NCBI RefSeq assembly: GCF_004025535.1
Contig: NZ_QJRG01000033.1
Span: 682,001-746,000, forward strand
From: Pseudomonas alkylphenolica
GTDB taxonomy: Bacteria; Pseudomonadota; Gammaproteobacteria; Pseudomonadales; Pseudomonadaceae
Reading direction: 5' to 3'
DNA: 64,000 nt
In this document: in pieces, positions 1 through 8,676 of the stretch
Layout: each line of letters opens with the position of its first letter
Numbering within the stretch: position 1 is the stretch's first letter
Position numbers and translations under genes: made by a program
The notes under the pieces: model-generated
The model's input: the letters and a program-made list of their open reading frames with translations, nothing else
Database searches by the model: none
What the model was told of the DNA's origin: nothing

Positions 1-1029
1 CGTCCAGTGCTTGAGAATCGCAGCCGTGCTTTGTTCATCCTGCGGCCAGTCCGGACGCGGTACAAAGCGCCACCAACGCCCGGCAAAGCCGTAACGCATC
101 ATGCCGCCGGCCTGCGACCAGCTGCCGGCATCCTGGTGCTTGCTGGCCAACCAGAAGAAACCTTTGGAGCGCAGCAACCGCCCGTTCACCCAGGGCCTGT
201 TGATAAAGTCGAAGAAGCGCTGTGGATGAAGCGGTCGGCGCGCCCGCCAGACGCTGGCGGCGATACCGTATTCCTCGGTTTCCGGCACATGTTCGCCGCG
301 CAGTTCCTGCAGCCACCCCGGGGCCTGGGCGGCACGCTCGAAATCGAACAACCCGGTGTTGAGGATCGACGTCAGAGGCACCTGCCCCATCAGCATCGGC
401 ACGATCCGCGCCTGGGCGTTGAGGCTGCGCAAAATGGCCGTGAGCTCTTCACGCTCATCGCGGCTGATCATGTCGATCTTGCTGAGCAGGATCACATCGG
501 CGAACTCAACCTGTTCGATCAGCAGGTCACTGATCGAGCGCTGATCGTCCTCGCCCAATGTTTCACCCTGACTCGCCAGGCTCTGCGCACCTTGGTAATC
601 GTGCAGGAAGTTCAGCCCATCGACGACCGTCACCATGGTATCCAGGCGCGCCTGGTCGGCGAGGCTAGCGCCCCGTTCATCACGAAAGGTAAAGGTCTCG
701 GCAACCGGCAGCGGTTCGGAAATGCCGGTGGACTCAATCAGTAAGTAATCAAAACGGCCTTCACGCGCCAAACGGCCAACTTCCTCCAACAGGTCCTCGC
801 GCAGGGTGCAGCAGATGCAGCCATTGCTCATTTCCACCAGTTTTTCTTCCGCACGATTGAGGCTGACATGGCGTTGCACCTCGCTGGCGTCAATGTTGAT
901 TTCACTCATGTCGTTGACGATCACCGCCACCCGCAAGTTCTCGCGGTTGCGCAGCACATGATTCAGCAGCGTACTTTTGCCAGCCCCGAGGAAGCCGGAA
1001 AGCACAGTGACAGGAAGGCGGTTGGGCAT
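1..1029 (-). CDS. zigA: COG0523 metal-binding GTPase (ZigA/CobW-like), 3' end outside the window
   Basis: G3E-family GTPase thought to act as a metallochaperone that delivers zinc to client proteins under zinc starvation. Read on the minus strand from the ATG at 1029, 343 residues are visible without a stop, and the C-terminus is cut by the window edge. Walker A is GFLGAGKS at residues 12-19, the metal-binding CICC motif of this family is at residues 71-74, and a SKID guanine-specificity motif follows near residue 195. A perfect Zur-type palindrome lies about 50 bp upstream, and folE2 is divergent, so the zinc-responsive COG0523 subgroup is the best fit. Family membership is seen directly. 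The zinc role is inferred from the operator and neighbours. Other COG0523 proteins handle cobalt or nitrile hydratase metals. Confidence 0.85.
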   Translation of the reverse strand, partial: MPNRLPVTVLSGFLGAGKSTLLNHVLRNRENLRVAVIVNDMSEINIDASEVQRHVSLNRAEEKLVEMSNGCICCTLREDLLEEVGRLAREGRFDYLLIESTGISEPLPVAETFTFRDERGASLADQARLDTMVTVVDGLNFLHDYQGAQSLASQGETLGEDDQRSISDLLIEQVEFADVILLSKIDMISRDEREELTAILRSLNAQARIVPMLMGQVPLTSILNTGLFDFERAAQAPGWLQELRGEHVPETEEYGIAASVWRARRPLHPQRFFDFINRPWVNGRLLRSKGFFWLASKHQDAGSWSQAGGMMRYGFAGRWWRFVPRPDWPQDEQSTAAILKHWT

Positions 1030-1076
1030 GGACAGATCCTCATCGGGCAGGTGCATTCAAACGATGCATTGCACAA

Positions 1077-1091
1077 TGTTATAATATAACA
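1077..1091. promoter_or_regulatory. Zur-type operator between zigA-like gene and the folE2 side
   Basis: TGTTATAATATAACA is a perfect palindrome of 7-bp arms around one central base. It matches the GTTATA-N-TATAAC form known for Zur boxes in gamma-proteobacteria. It sits between the divergent GTPase gene (ATG at 1029) and the small exported protein gene (TTG at 1154), so one site could repress both directions when zinc is plentiful. Confidence 0.8.
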
Positions 1092-1153
1092 ATACAATCT
1101 CGCCAAGCTGCTTTACCTAACCTCGATTAAAGGCCTTCGCCAAGGACGCCAAA

Positions 1154-1540
1154 TTGAACAGCTTTTGCTCGTCTGTCGCTGTCGTGTTACTGCTGTTCCT
1201 GCCCGTTGCCGCGCAGGCGCTGCCACTGAGCCAAGGTCTGGCGCTGTGTACCCGAAGCGCCACGTTGCTGGCCTGTGGTGATGTTCAAGGCAACTACTAC
1301 AGCGTACGCATCGACGGCGGCACGACATACCTGCGCGGCTATGAAGTGGAGGGACGGCGGCTCTGGACACAAACCAACAGCCGCTACGGCCAGCTGACGT
1401 TCTACACCGGTCTGGCCAGTGACGGTGAAACCTGGGTGGGCTACAGCCGTAAAGTCGGCTGGACCACCTTCAACCGAGTATCCAGTTCCAGCGGGCAGCG
1501 CTTCAAGGTGCGCTGCGAACGGCTGAGCGGCTGCCAGTAA
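1154..1540 (+). CDS. Small exported protein of unknown function, probable Zur regulon member
   Basis: I do not recognise this family. The protein has 128 residues with a TTG start, chosen because AAGGA at 1142-1146 sits 7 nt upstream and the N-terminus is then a typical Sec signal peptide: a hydrophobic run at residues 8-20 ending VAAQA. The mature part is about 105 residues, rich in Gly, Tyr and Arg, with four cysteines. Two are near the start (LALC and LLAC) and two near the end (VRC and SGC), suggesting one or two disulfides in the periplasm. It is the first gene downstream of the Zur-type palindrome and lies 36 bp before folE2 on the same strand, so co-transcription is likely. A role in zinc limitation is inference only. 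Confidence 0.65.
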   Translation: MNSFCSSVAVVLLLFLPVAAQALPLSQGLALCTRSATLLACGDVQGNYYSVRIDGGTTYLRGYEVEGRRLWTQTNSRYGQLTFYTGLASDGETWVGYSRKVGWTTFNRVSSSSGQRFKVRCERLSGCQ

Positions 1541-1576
1541 ACATCACACCCTCCCGCCCTGGAATTCGAGCTGCCC

Positions 1577-2464
1577 ATGACCGCCCTGACGCTTCCTGAT
1601 ATTGCCGCGCAAGCCACTCAAAGTTCGTTGCCACTAAACTGGGTCGGTATGTGCAACATTGCCCTACCCGTACAGTTCGACGGCAGCAGGTTGCGTGCAA
1701 GCGCCGACGCGGGCGTCGACCTGGACGATGGCAACTCACGCGGAATCCACATGTCGCGCCTGTACCTGGCACTGGAGGTTTTCGAACAGCAGCCCCTAAC
1801 ACCGCAGCTCATTCACCAGGTGTTGGGTACCTTTCTTGAAAGTCATGCCGGGCTATCCACGGGCGCCTATTTGCAATTGCGCTTTGAGCTGATGCTTAAA
1901 CGCCCCGCATTGATCAGCCCATTGGCGGGCTGGAAAGCGTATCCCGTCACTCTATCTGCACAGCTAAAAGATGAAGTGTTCCACGTGGAACTAAATGTGC
2001 AGCTGGATTATTCCTCCACCTGCCCTTGCTCCGCTGCCTTGGCCAGGCAATTGATTCAACAGCAATTTCTTGCCGACTTCAGCGACCGCGGTCTCAACCA
2101 TGAGGCAGTATTCAACTGGTTGGGTAGCGCTGAGGGTGTGGTGGCCACCCCGCACAGCCAGCGCAGTTCCGCACAGCTGCAGGTACGTTTAAAGGAGGGA
2201 ATGAACGAGCTGCCGATCAAAGCCCTGATCGATCAGGCGGAAGCCGCTCTAGGCACCGCTGTGCAAACCGCAGTGAAGCGCACAGACGAACAGGCGTTCG
2301 CCTTGGCCAATGGTCAGAACCTGATGTTCTGCGAAGACGCCGCGCGACGCTTGCACCGGGCGCTGCAGCAACTTCCCTGGTTGACCGGCTTCACCCTGCG
2401 TGTGGAACATGCTGAAAGTCTGCATGCCCACGACGCAGTCGCTCATAGTCAGTGGTACTGGTAA
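1577..2464 (+). CDS. folE2: GTP cyclohydrolase FolE2 (zinc-independent)
   Basis: Converts GTP to 7,8-dihydroneopterin triphosphate, the first step of tetrahydrofolate synthesis. FolE2 replaces the zinc enzyme FolE when zinc is scarce. The 295-residue length is normal for COG1469. The N-terminal substrate segment WVGMCNIALPV is at about residues 22-32, the active-site cysteine region SSTCPCS at about 149-155, and FCEDAAR near residue 251. The gene starts at ATG 1577, 36 bp after the small exported protein gene, downstream of the Zur-type operator, which is the expected regulation. It is convergent with the DUF3617 gene with only 6 bp between stops and no hairpin. A near-perfect parS sequence lies inside it at 1977-1992. 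Confidence 0.95.
   Translation: MTALTLPDIAAQATQSSLPLNWVGMCNIALPVQFDGSRLRASADAGVDLDDGNSRGIHMSRLYLALEVFEQQPLTPQLIHQVLGTFLESHAGLSTGAYLQLRFELMLKRPALISPLAGWKAYPVTLSAQLKDEVFHVELNVQLDYSSTCPCSAALARQLIQQQFLADFSDRGLNHEAVFNWLGSAEGVVATPHSQRSSAQLQVRLKEGMNELPIKALIDQAEAALGTAVQTAVKRTDEQAFALANGQNLMFCEDAARRLHRALQQLPWLTGFTLRVEHAESLHAHDAVAHSQWYW
1977..1992. other. parS-like ParB binding site inside folE2
   Basis: TGTTCCACGTGGAACT matches the 16-bp parS consensus TGTTCCACGTGGAACA at 15 of 16 positions. It is about 43 kb from oriC and far from the recF pair, but still in the origin-proximal region where Pseudomonas parS sites cluster. Confidence 0.75.
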
Positions 2465-2470
2465 CGCGCT

Positions 2471-2998
2471 TCAGGTTCGCGGCTTGACGGTACCGCAGTC
2501 TTCACCCAGCCAAACGGCACGGGTGTTCATGCTGCCTTGCTGCTGGACGCCTGAGGCGTTGAACGTACCGTTCACCGTGGTGGTGAACTCCTTATCACTC
2601 TGGAAGGTTGCCACACCGTTGCCCTGTGCTTTCGGGCAGCTGAAAGTGAACTTCCAGATGTTACCCGTGCGTTCGGTAATCTTCTGAGTGCACCCGGACT
2701 TCGGGTCCTGCAATGGAATGTCGTTGGTCTTGACCTGTTCCGGCGTAAGGCACGAACGCACCCCCTGACCGGCGACACTGATGCCCTGCTTGGCCAGGCC
2801 GCCTTCAATCATCGCCCGCTGTTCGGGTGGCAGGTTCTTCAACTGGCCAAGCATGAAGCCCATGTCCGGCAGCGCCTTGCCATCGACCTGCATATTGCTG
2901 GTGGTCAGTTCCCACAACCCCGGTTGCAACATCTGCGCATGCACCAACGGGCTCGCCAGCCCCAGAACCAGTGCCAGCATTGGCAGACGACTTTTCAT
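2471..2998 (-). CDS. DUF3617 exported protein
   Basis: A 175-residue protein of the DUF3617 family, whose function is unknown. The start at 2998 is chosen because it gives a clean signal peptide, ending at LVHAQ near residue 22; the frame is open further upstream but adds an unlikely leader. The mature part has the family pattern: PGLWELT near the N-terminus, a cysteine in the RSCLTPEQ segment, and later FSCPKAQGNG and EDCGTV, giving four cysteines likely paired in the periplasm. It stands alone, convergent with folE2 and divergent from cardiolipin synthase. Confidence 0.75.
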   Translation of the reverse strand: MKSRLPMLALVLGLASPLVHAQMLQPGLWELTTSNMQVDGKALPDMGFMLGQLKNLPPEQRAMIEGGLAKQGISVAGQGVRSCLTPEQVKTNDIPLQDPKSGCTQKITERTGNIWKFTFSCPKAQGNGVATFQSDKEFTTTVNGTFNASGVQQQGSMNTRAVWLGEDCGTVKPRT

Positions 2999-3126
2999 GT
3001 AATGACTCCTCGAAACTCCAGCCCCAAGCTGGAACAAAGCTTAGACGTCAATTTGCCCTTTCGGTTGCAACTGCGGTGTGGAACATGCTCTGTTAGTAGG
3101 CAGTACCTTTGGACAGCAGGATGCGT

Positions 3127-4566
3127 ATGGATTACCACAGCCCCTACTTCTTCGGTTACCTGATCGGTGCCTTGCATTTGCTCGGTGCAATCGCTGCCAT
3201 GCATGCGGTGTTGACGGTACGCACCGCTCAGGGTGCAATTGCCTGGGCCTTGTCGCTACTGTTCATTCCCTACTTCACCCTGATCCCCTACCTGATCTTT
3301 GGCAGCCGGACCTTCGACGCCTACATCCAGGCCCGGCGTCAGGCCAACCGGGAAATGCATGTCGCCATGGCCGACCTGAACTGGCGGCCATGGGTAGACG
3401 AAGCGTTGGCGGCACGAAACTCTGAATCCTACGGGGCACTGCGGGCGATGCCCAAACTGGGCCGAATGCCTTGTCTGGCGAACAACCAGGTGCGTCTGCT
3501 AATCGACGGCAAGGCCACTTTCGATGCGATCTTTGCCGCCATTGAACAAGCCAGCACCACCGTGCTGGTGCAGTTCTTCATCATCCATGACGACAAACTG
3601 GGACGGGTCCTGCAAGCGTTATTACTGAAAAAAGCCGCTCAAGGCGTGAAGGTGTATGTGCTGTACGACGGAGTCGGTAGCCATGCCCTGCCGGCCAGCT
3701 ACAGCCAGACCCTGCGCGATGGCGGGGTAAATGTTCGCGCATTCGCCACACGCCGGGGTTTGTTCAACCGCTTCCAGGTCAACTTCCGCAACCATCGCAA
3801 GATTGTGGTAATCGATGGTGTGCAAGGGTTCCTCGGCGGCCACAACGTCGGTGACGAATACCTGGGGGAAAAGCCACCGCTGTCGCCCTGGCGCGACACC
3901 CATGTTCAGGTCACGGGCCCGGTGCTGGCCTGCCTTCAGGAGTCGTTCGCCGAAGACTGGTTCTGGGCCGCTCGGGAGCTGCCGCCGCTGATCCTGCCCG
4001 ACGCCTATCCGGAAGACGGCGTGCTCTGCCAGGTGTTGGCCAGCGGACCAGCCGACCCGCAGGAAACCTGCTCGCTGTTTTTTGTCGAAGCGATTCATTC
4101 GGCGCAACAACGCCTGTGGATCACCAGCCCCTACTTCATCCCGGACGAGGCCGTGTTCGCTGCCCTGCGGCTGGCCGTGCTGCGTGGGGTCGATGTACGT
4201 ATCCTGCTGCCGTCACGCGCGGACCACCGCATCGTGTATGCCGCCTCCAGCCTGTTCGCATTCGAAGCAGTACGGGCTGGCGTTCGCATGTACCGCTACG
4301 GTCCGGGGTTCCTGCACCAGAAGGTCGTGCTGATCGACAACGAGGTCAGCGCCATTGGCAGCGCCAACCTGGACAACCGCTCGTTCCGCCTTAACTTCGA
4401 AGTGATGCTACTGACAGTAGACCGCGACTTCGCCGACCAGGTCGAAACCATGCTTATCCATGACTTCGACCTGTCCCGAGAAATCAGCGCTGAAGACAGC
4501 CAGGACACGCACCGCCTGCAACAACTGGGGATGCGAATCGCCCGGCTGATTTCGCCGATCCTCTGA
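3127..4566 (+). CDS. cls: Cardiolipin synthase ClsA
   Basis: Membrane phospholipase D-type enzyme that condenses two phosphatidylglycerols into cardiolipin and glycerol. The 479-residue length is typical. Two N-terminal membrane helices (about residues 5-25 and 37-55) precede the catalytic part. The two HKD motifs are seen: [10 protein letters not shown] with H223, K225 and D230, and LHQKVVLID with H397, K399 and D404, followed by [10 protein letters not shown]. The start at 3127 is preferred over ATG 3121 and TTG 3109 because AGGA at 3118-3121 lies 5 nt upstream and the protein then begins MDYHSPYFF as in other Pseudomonas homologues. It is convergent with cfaB, with a 4-bp gap. Confidence 0.93.
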   Translation: MDYHSPYFFGYLIGALHLLGAIAAMHAVLTVRTAQGAIAWALSLLFIPYFTLIPYLIFGSRTFDAYIQARRQANREMHVAMADLNWRPWVDEALAARNSESYGALRAMPKLGRMPCLANNQVRLLIDGKATFDAIFAAIEQASTTVLVQFFIIHDDKLGRVLQALLLKKAAQGVKVYVLYDGVGSHALPASYSQTLRDGGVNVRAFATRRGLFNRFQVNFRNHRKIVVIDGVQGFLGGHNVGDEYLGEKPPLSPWRDTHVQVTGPVLACLQESFAEDWFWAARELPPLILPDAYPEDGVLCQVLASGPADPQETCSLFFVEAIHSAQQRLWITSPYFIPDEAVFAALRLAVLRGVDVRILLPSRADHRIVYAASSLFAFEAVRAGVRMYRYGPGFLHQKVVLIDNEVSAIGSANLDNRSFRLNFEVMLLTVDRDFADQVETMLIHDFDLSREISAEDSQDTHRLQQLGMRIARLISPIL

Positions 4567-4570
4567 GCGT

Positions 4571-5755
4571 TTAGCGGTAGAGGTCTTCGCGGGTCAGCGG
4601 CAGGTCATGGTGGCCATCGGCGAAGGGTTTCACCGCAAGAATCTGGTGCAGGTTGATCCAGCCCTTGGCGAAGGCATAGGAGCAACCAGCAAGATAGAGG
4701 CGCCAGATACGCAGAGCTTTCTCCGGCACCAGCGTCGAGGCTAATTGCAGCTGGCTTTCCAGGCGATCACTCCAGTGCTTGAGAGTGCGCGCATAGTGCA
4801 GGCGCAGGCTTTCGACATCGACAACCTCAAGGCCAGCCTGGCTGATGCTGGCGGCGATCATCGACAGGTGCGGCAACTCGCCGTGAGGGAACACATAGCG
4901 CTCGATGAAACTCCCGGCCCCCCGCCCTACCGGACGCCCGTCCACATGCTTGGCAGTGATGCCATGGTTCATCACCAGACCACCCTCGCGCACGGCACCG
5001 AACAGCCGCTCACAGTACAGCGCCAGGTTGGCATGGCCGACATGCTCGAACATGCCGACACTGACCACCTTGTCGAAGCGACCATCTTGAGGGAGGTCGC
5101 GATAGTCGAGGATCTGCAGGTCCACCTGATCCTGCAGGCCTTCGGCCTTGACCCGCTCGCGGCCCAACTTGAGTTGCTCCTTGCTCAAGGTAATGCCGAG
5201 CACTTTGGCGCCAAACTCCCGTGCGGCGAACCGCGACAGGCCACCCCAACCGCACCCGACATCGAGAAGGTAGTCGCCCTTCTGCAAACGCAGCTTGCGG
5301 CACAGGTGTTCGAACTTGTTCTGCTGGGCTTGCTCCAGGGTGTCCTGTTCCGTTTTGAAATAGGCACAGGAGTAGGCCATGTCCTGATCCAGCCACAACT
5401 GATAGAAGTCGTTGGACAGGTCGTAGTGATAGGAAATGGCTGCTGCATCGGTGGCCTTGTCGTGTTCACGGCGCACCGGTTGTTCATCGACTTCATGCTT
5501 GAGCAGCGCTTCACTAAGCTCATCGCAAACCCGAATCACCTCACTGATGGTGCCCTCCAGCTCCAGCTTGCCTTCGACGAAGGCAGCGCCCAGTTCGTCC
5601 AGGCTTGGATGGGTCAGTTGGCTGATCAGCTGCGGATCCTTGACCAGGATGGTGACCTGCGGCTTGGGCCCCAGATCGATCTCATGACCATCCCACAGCT
5701 TCAAGCGCAGTGGCAGTCGCAGGCTTTGCAGAACAGGCGGAAGTTGCGCAAGCAT
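4571..5755 (-). CDS. cfaB: Cyclopropane-fatty-acyl-phospholipid synthase CfaB
   Basis: Uses S-adenosylmethionine to methylenate cis-unsaturated acyl chains of membrane phospholipids, a stationary-phase and stress adaptation. The SAM-binding loop LLDVGCGWGG is at about residues 161-170, and YHYDLSNDFYQLWLD precedes it as in all Cfa enzymes. The start at 5755 gives 394 residues and is supported by GGGAGG 8 nt upstream on the minus strand. A longer frame back to 5806 has no ribosome site. In P. putida cfaB is RpoS-dependent; I could not confirm a matching promoter here. Neighbouring cls is convergent, so two membrane lipid modification genes sit side by side. Confidence 0.93.
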   Translation of the reverse strand: MLAQLPPVLQSLRLPLRLKLWDGHEIDLGPKPQVTILVKDPQLISQLTHPSLDELGAAFVEGKLELEGTISEVIRVCDELSEALLKHEVDEQPVRREHDKATDAAAISYHYDLSNDFYQLWLDQDMAYSCAYFKTEQDTLEQAQQNKFEHLCRKLRLQKGDYLLDVGCGWGGLSRFAAREFGAKVLGITLSKEQLKLGRERVKAEGLQDQVDLQILDYRDLPQDGRFDKVVSVGMFEHVGHANLALYCERLFGAVREGGLVMNHGITAKHVDGRPVGRGAGSFIERYVFPHGELPHLSMIAASISQAGLEVVDVESLRLHYARTLKHWSDRLESQLQLASTLVPEKALRIWRLYLAGCSYAFAKGWINLHQILAVKPFADGHHDLPLTREDLYR

Positions 5756-5894
5756 GAATTGAGCCTCCCTTTCTTCATCGGACGTCACCGCAAAAGGGTA
5801 GTTCATCTGTTGGAAGTTTCAGCCTATCGCGACCATAGTCTGAAGCGCTCGGCCCCATCCCAGACCCTTCTGGCGTAATCGAGCCGCGCGATAA

Positions 5895-5906
5895 ATTGTA
5901 TACAAT
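5895..5906. promoter_or_regulatory. Perfect 12-bp palindrome upstream of lpd3
   Basis: ATTGTATACAAT is a perfect palindrome in the cfaB-lpd3 intergenic region, 60 bp upstream of the lpd3 ATG. The TTGTATACAA core is typical of operators for GntR/FadR-type repressors. No such regulator gene is in the window, so the binding protein is unknown. Confidence 0.5.
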
Positions 5907-5965
5907 CAATCGCCGGGCAGACTAATCTTGGCGCCATTGTCGATTCTTCATCCTGGAGTACAACA

Positions 5966-7366
5966 ATGAAAACCTATGATGTGGTGATCATCGGCGGCGG
6001 CCCGGGCGGCTATAACGCCGCCATTCGCGCCGGTCAGCTGGGCATGAGCGTCGCCTGTGTGGAAGGCCGCTCGACGCTGGGCGGCACGTGCCTGAATGTC
6101 GGTTGCATGCCGTCCAAGGCCCTGCTGCATGCCTCGGAGCTGTATGAATCGGCGGTAGGCAGCGAGTTCGCCAACCTGGGGATCGAGGTCAAACCCACCC
6201 TCAACCTCGCCCAGATGATGAAACAGAAAGACGAAAGCGTGACGGGCCTGACCAAGGGCATCGAGTTCCTGTTCCGCAAGAACAAAGTCGACTGGATCAA
6301 GGGCTGGGGCCAGATCGCAGGCACGGGTCGGGTCAATGTCACCGCCGAAGATGGCAGCGTCACCGAACTGCAGGCCAAGGACATCGTCATCGCCACCGGC
6401 TCCGAGCCCACGCCGCTTCCCGGTGTGACCATCGACAACCAGCGCATCATCGATTCCACCGGCGCCCTGTCGCTGCCCGCTGTACCCAAGCACCTGGTCG
6501 TGATCGGTGCCGGTGTCATCGGCCTGGAACTGGGCTCGGTGTGGCGCCGCCTGGGCAGCCAGGTCACGGTTATCGAATACCTCGACCGCATCTGCCCGGG
6601 TACCGACGAAGAAACTGCCAAGACCCTGCAACGCTCACTGGCCAAACAGGGCATCAGCTTCAAGCTGGGCAGCAAGGTCACTCAGGCCACTGCCTCGGCA
6701 GATGGCGTCAGCCTGAGCCTGGAGCCTGCCGCAGGCGGTGCCAGTGAAAACCTGCAAGCCGATTACGTGCTGGTCGCCATTGGCCGTCGTCCTTATACCA
6801 AGGGGCTGGGCCTGGAAAACGTCGGCCTCGAAACCGACAAGCGCGGCATGCTCGCCAATGAGCATCATCGCTCGGCTGTACCCGGCATCTGGGTGATCGG
6901 CGACGTCACTTCCGGCCCAATGCTCGCGCACAAGGCCGAAGACGAAGCAGTCGCCTGCATCGAGCGTATCGCCGGCAAGGCCCATGAGGTGAACTACAAC
7001 CTCATCCCCGGTGTTATCTACACCCGCCCGGAACTGGCCAGCGTCGGCAAGACCGAGGAGCAACTGAAGGCCGAAGGGCGCGCCTACAAGGTCGGCAAGT
7101 TTCCCTTCACCGCCAACAGCCGGGCGAAGATCAACCACGAGACCGAAGGCTTCGCCAAGGTCTTGGCGGACGCCAACACCGACGAGGTGCTGGGTGTGCA
7201 CCTGGTCGGTCCGAGCGTCAGCGAAATGATTGGCGAGTTCTGCGTGGCCATGGAATTTTCGGCCTCGGCCGAAGACATCGCCCTGACCTGCCACCCGCAC
7301 CCGACCCGTTCCGAAGCCTTGCGCCAGGCCGCGATGAACGTCGAAGGCATGGCCATGCAGAACTGA
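5966..7366 (+). CDS. lpd3: Dihydrolipoyl dehydrogenase (Lpd3 type)
   Basis: FAD enzyme that reoxidises dihydrolipoamide with NAD+, the E3 component of 2-oxoacid dehydrogenase or glycine cleavage complexes. The 466 residues show an N-terminal FAD loop GGGPGGY, the redox disulfide GGTCLNVGC with C42 and C47, an NAD loop GAGVIGLELG near residue 180, VIGDVTSGPMLAHKAEDE for FAD near residue 312, and the C-terminal catalytic pair H445 and E450 in HPTRSE. It is monocistronic here and not linked to E1 or E2 genes, as for the lpd3 locus of other pseudomonads. The stop is 2 bp from the benE stop, and both stops lie in a 14-bp palindrome at 7363-7376. Confidence 0.93.
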   Translation: MKTYDVVIIGGGPGGYNAAIRAGQLGMSVACVEGRSTLGGTCLNVGCMPSKALLHASELYESAVGSEFANLGIEVKPTLNLAQMMKQKDESVTGLTKGIEFLFRKNKVDWIKGWGQIAGTGRVNVTAEDGSVTELQAKDIVIATGSEPTPLPGVTIDNQRIIDSTGALSLPAVPKHLVVIGAGVIGLELGSVWRRLGSQVTVIEYLDRICPGTDEETAKTLQRSLAKQGISFKLGSKVTQATASADGVSLSLEPAAGGASENLQADYVLVAIGRRPYTKGLGLENVGLETDKRGMLANEHHRSAVPGIWVIGDVTSGPMLAHKAEDEAVACIERIAGKAHEVNYNLIPGVIYTRPELASVGKTEEQLKAEGRAYKVGKFPFTANSRAKINHETEGFAKVLADANTDEVLGVHLVGPSVSEMIGEFCVAMEFSASAEDIALTCHPHPTRSEALRQAAMNVEGMAMQN

Positions 7367-7368
7367 CT

Positions 7369-8574
7369 TCAGTCAGCCTGCACCCCTACCCTGCTCACCT
7401 GTGGCGCTGGCCGCCGCAGGTGCAGCAGCAGGTGCGCGAACACACCGAAGATCAACCCCCAGAAAGCAGCCGACAGCCCCAGAAATGACATCCCCGAGGC
7501 CGTCACCAGAAAAGTGATCAACGCTGCCTCGCGATCATTCGGCACGCTCATTGCGCCAGCCAGTGCGCCACCGATGGCCCCGAACAAGGCCAGCCCGGCC
7601 AGCGCCGCGATCAAGGCCGCCGGAAACGCTGTGAACAGCGATACCAGCGTCGCCCCGAACACGCCCAGCATCAGGTACAACACACCGCCGCTGACCCCCG
7701 CCCAGTAGCGCTTGCGCGGATCGTCATGTGCTTCGCGGCCGGTACAGATCGCCGCAGTGATTGCCGCAAGGTTGAGACCATGGCAACCGAACGGCGCCAG
7801 TATCAGGCTGGTGAACGCATTACTGGCGATGATCGGGCTTGCCGGGGTTTGATAGCCGTCGTTGCGCAACACGGCGATACCCGGCACAAACTGTCCGGTC
7901 AGTGCCACCATCACCAACGGCAAGCTGATGCTCAGCAAGGCATGCCAGCTGAACACCGGCGTAGTCCACACCGGCGTCGCCAAACCCACCACCAGCGCCG
8001 AACTGTTCATTTCGCAGCTAAACACGGCAATGCTCACGCCGCACACCAGCACCCCCAGCACCGCATAGCGTGGTGCGATGCGCTTGAACAGCAGGTAAGT
8101 GACGAACATCGCCAGCACCAACAGCGGTTGCGACTTCAACGAGGTGAACAGCCCGGTACCGAAGCTGAACAGGATACCGGCCAGCATCGCCGCAGAGATG
8201 GCCGGTGGCAGCTTGCCGACGATGCGGTCAAAGGCACCCGACAACCCCACCAGCAGGATCACCAGGTTGGCGACGATGTAAGCGCCGACCGCCTCGGCAA
8301 ACGCGATATCCGGTAGTAGTGCCACCAACAGCGCCGACCCCGGTGCCGACCAGGCAATCACCAGCGGGACCTTGAAACGCAGGCTGAGCACGATGCCCAA
8401 CACACCGCTGCCGATGGAAATGGCCCACACCCAGGAAGACAGTTCGGCCGCCGACAACTGTGCACTGTGGGCGGCCTGGAAGATGATCACCAAGGGTCCT
8501 GCATAAGAAATCAGCGTGGCGATGAAGCCCGCAACCAAAGCAGAGAGGGAGAAGTCCTGGAGTATTGTTTTCAT
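7369..8574 (-). CDS. benE: Benzoate/H+ symporter BenE
   Basis: Inner-membrane proton symporter of the BenE family that imports benzoate. The 401-residue protein is almost wholly hydrophobic with about 12 predicted membrane segments. The start at 8574 gives the N-terminus MKTILQDFSLSALVAGF; an upstream extension to 8631 would translate through the REP hairpin and is rejected. It is the last gene of the benABCD-catBCA-benE row, separated from catA by a strong inverted repeat that may lower its expression relative to the catabolic genes. Function as benzoate carrier is inferred from family and context. Confidence 0.88.
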   Translation of the reverse strand: MKTILQDFSLSALVAGFIATLISYAGPLVIIFQAAHSAQLSAAELSSWVWAISIGSGVLGIVLSLRFKVPLVIAWSAPGSALLVALLPDIAFAEAVGAYIVANLVILLVGLSGAFDRIVGKLPPAISAAMLAGILFSFGTGLFTSLKSQPLLVLAMFVTYLLFKRIAPRYAVLGVLVCGVSIAVFSCEMNSSALVVGLATPVWTTPVFSWHALLSISLPLVMVALTGQFVPGIAVLRNDGYQTPASPIIASNAFTSLILAPFGCHGLNLAAITAAICTGREAHDDPRKRYWAGVSGGVLYLMLGVFGATLVSLFTAFPAALIAALAGLALFGAIGGALAGAMSVPNDREAALITFLVTASGMSFLGLSAAFWGLIFGVFAHLLLHLRRPAPQVSRVGVQAD

Positions 8575-8606
8575 TGGATCATCCAGTAAATGGCTTCTGA
8601 AAAGCA

Positions 8607-8659
8607 GCGCGGGGCAAGCGCGCTTCCACAAACACTGTGGGAGCGCGCTTGCCCCGCGC
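8607..8659. repeat. REP-type inverted repeat between catA and benE
   Basis: Two 24-bp arms (8607-8630 and 8636-8659) are reverse complements with one mismatch and a 5-nt loop. The GC-rich arms containing GGGCAAGCGCGCT / AGCGCGCTTGCCC resemble Pseudomonas REP doublets. The transcript hairpin would end or stabilise the cat message before benE. Confidence 0.8.
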
Positions 8660-8676
8660 CGGATTCAACCCGGTTC

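Noticed and set aside
7363-7376. CTGACT-TC-AGTCAG palindrome as a terminator between lpd3 and benE
   Set aside because: Six-bp stem with a 2-nt loop made by the two opposed stop codons; no T tract.
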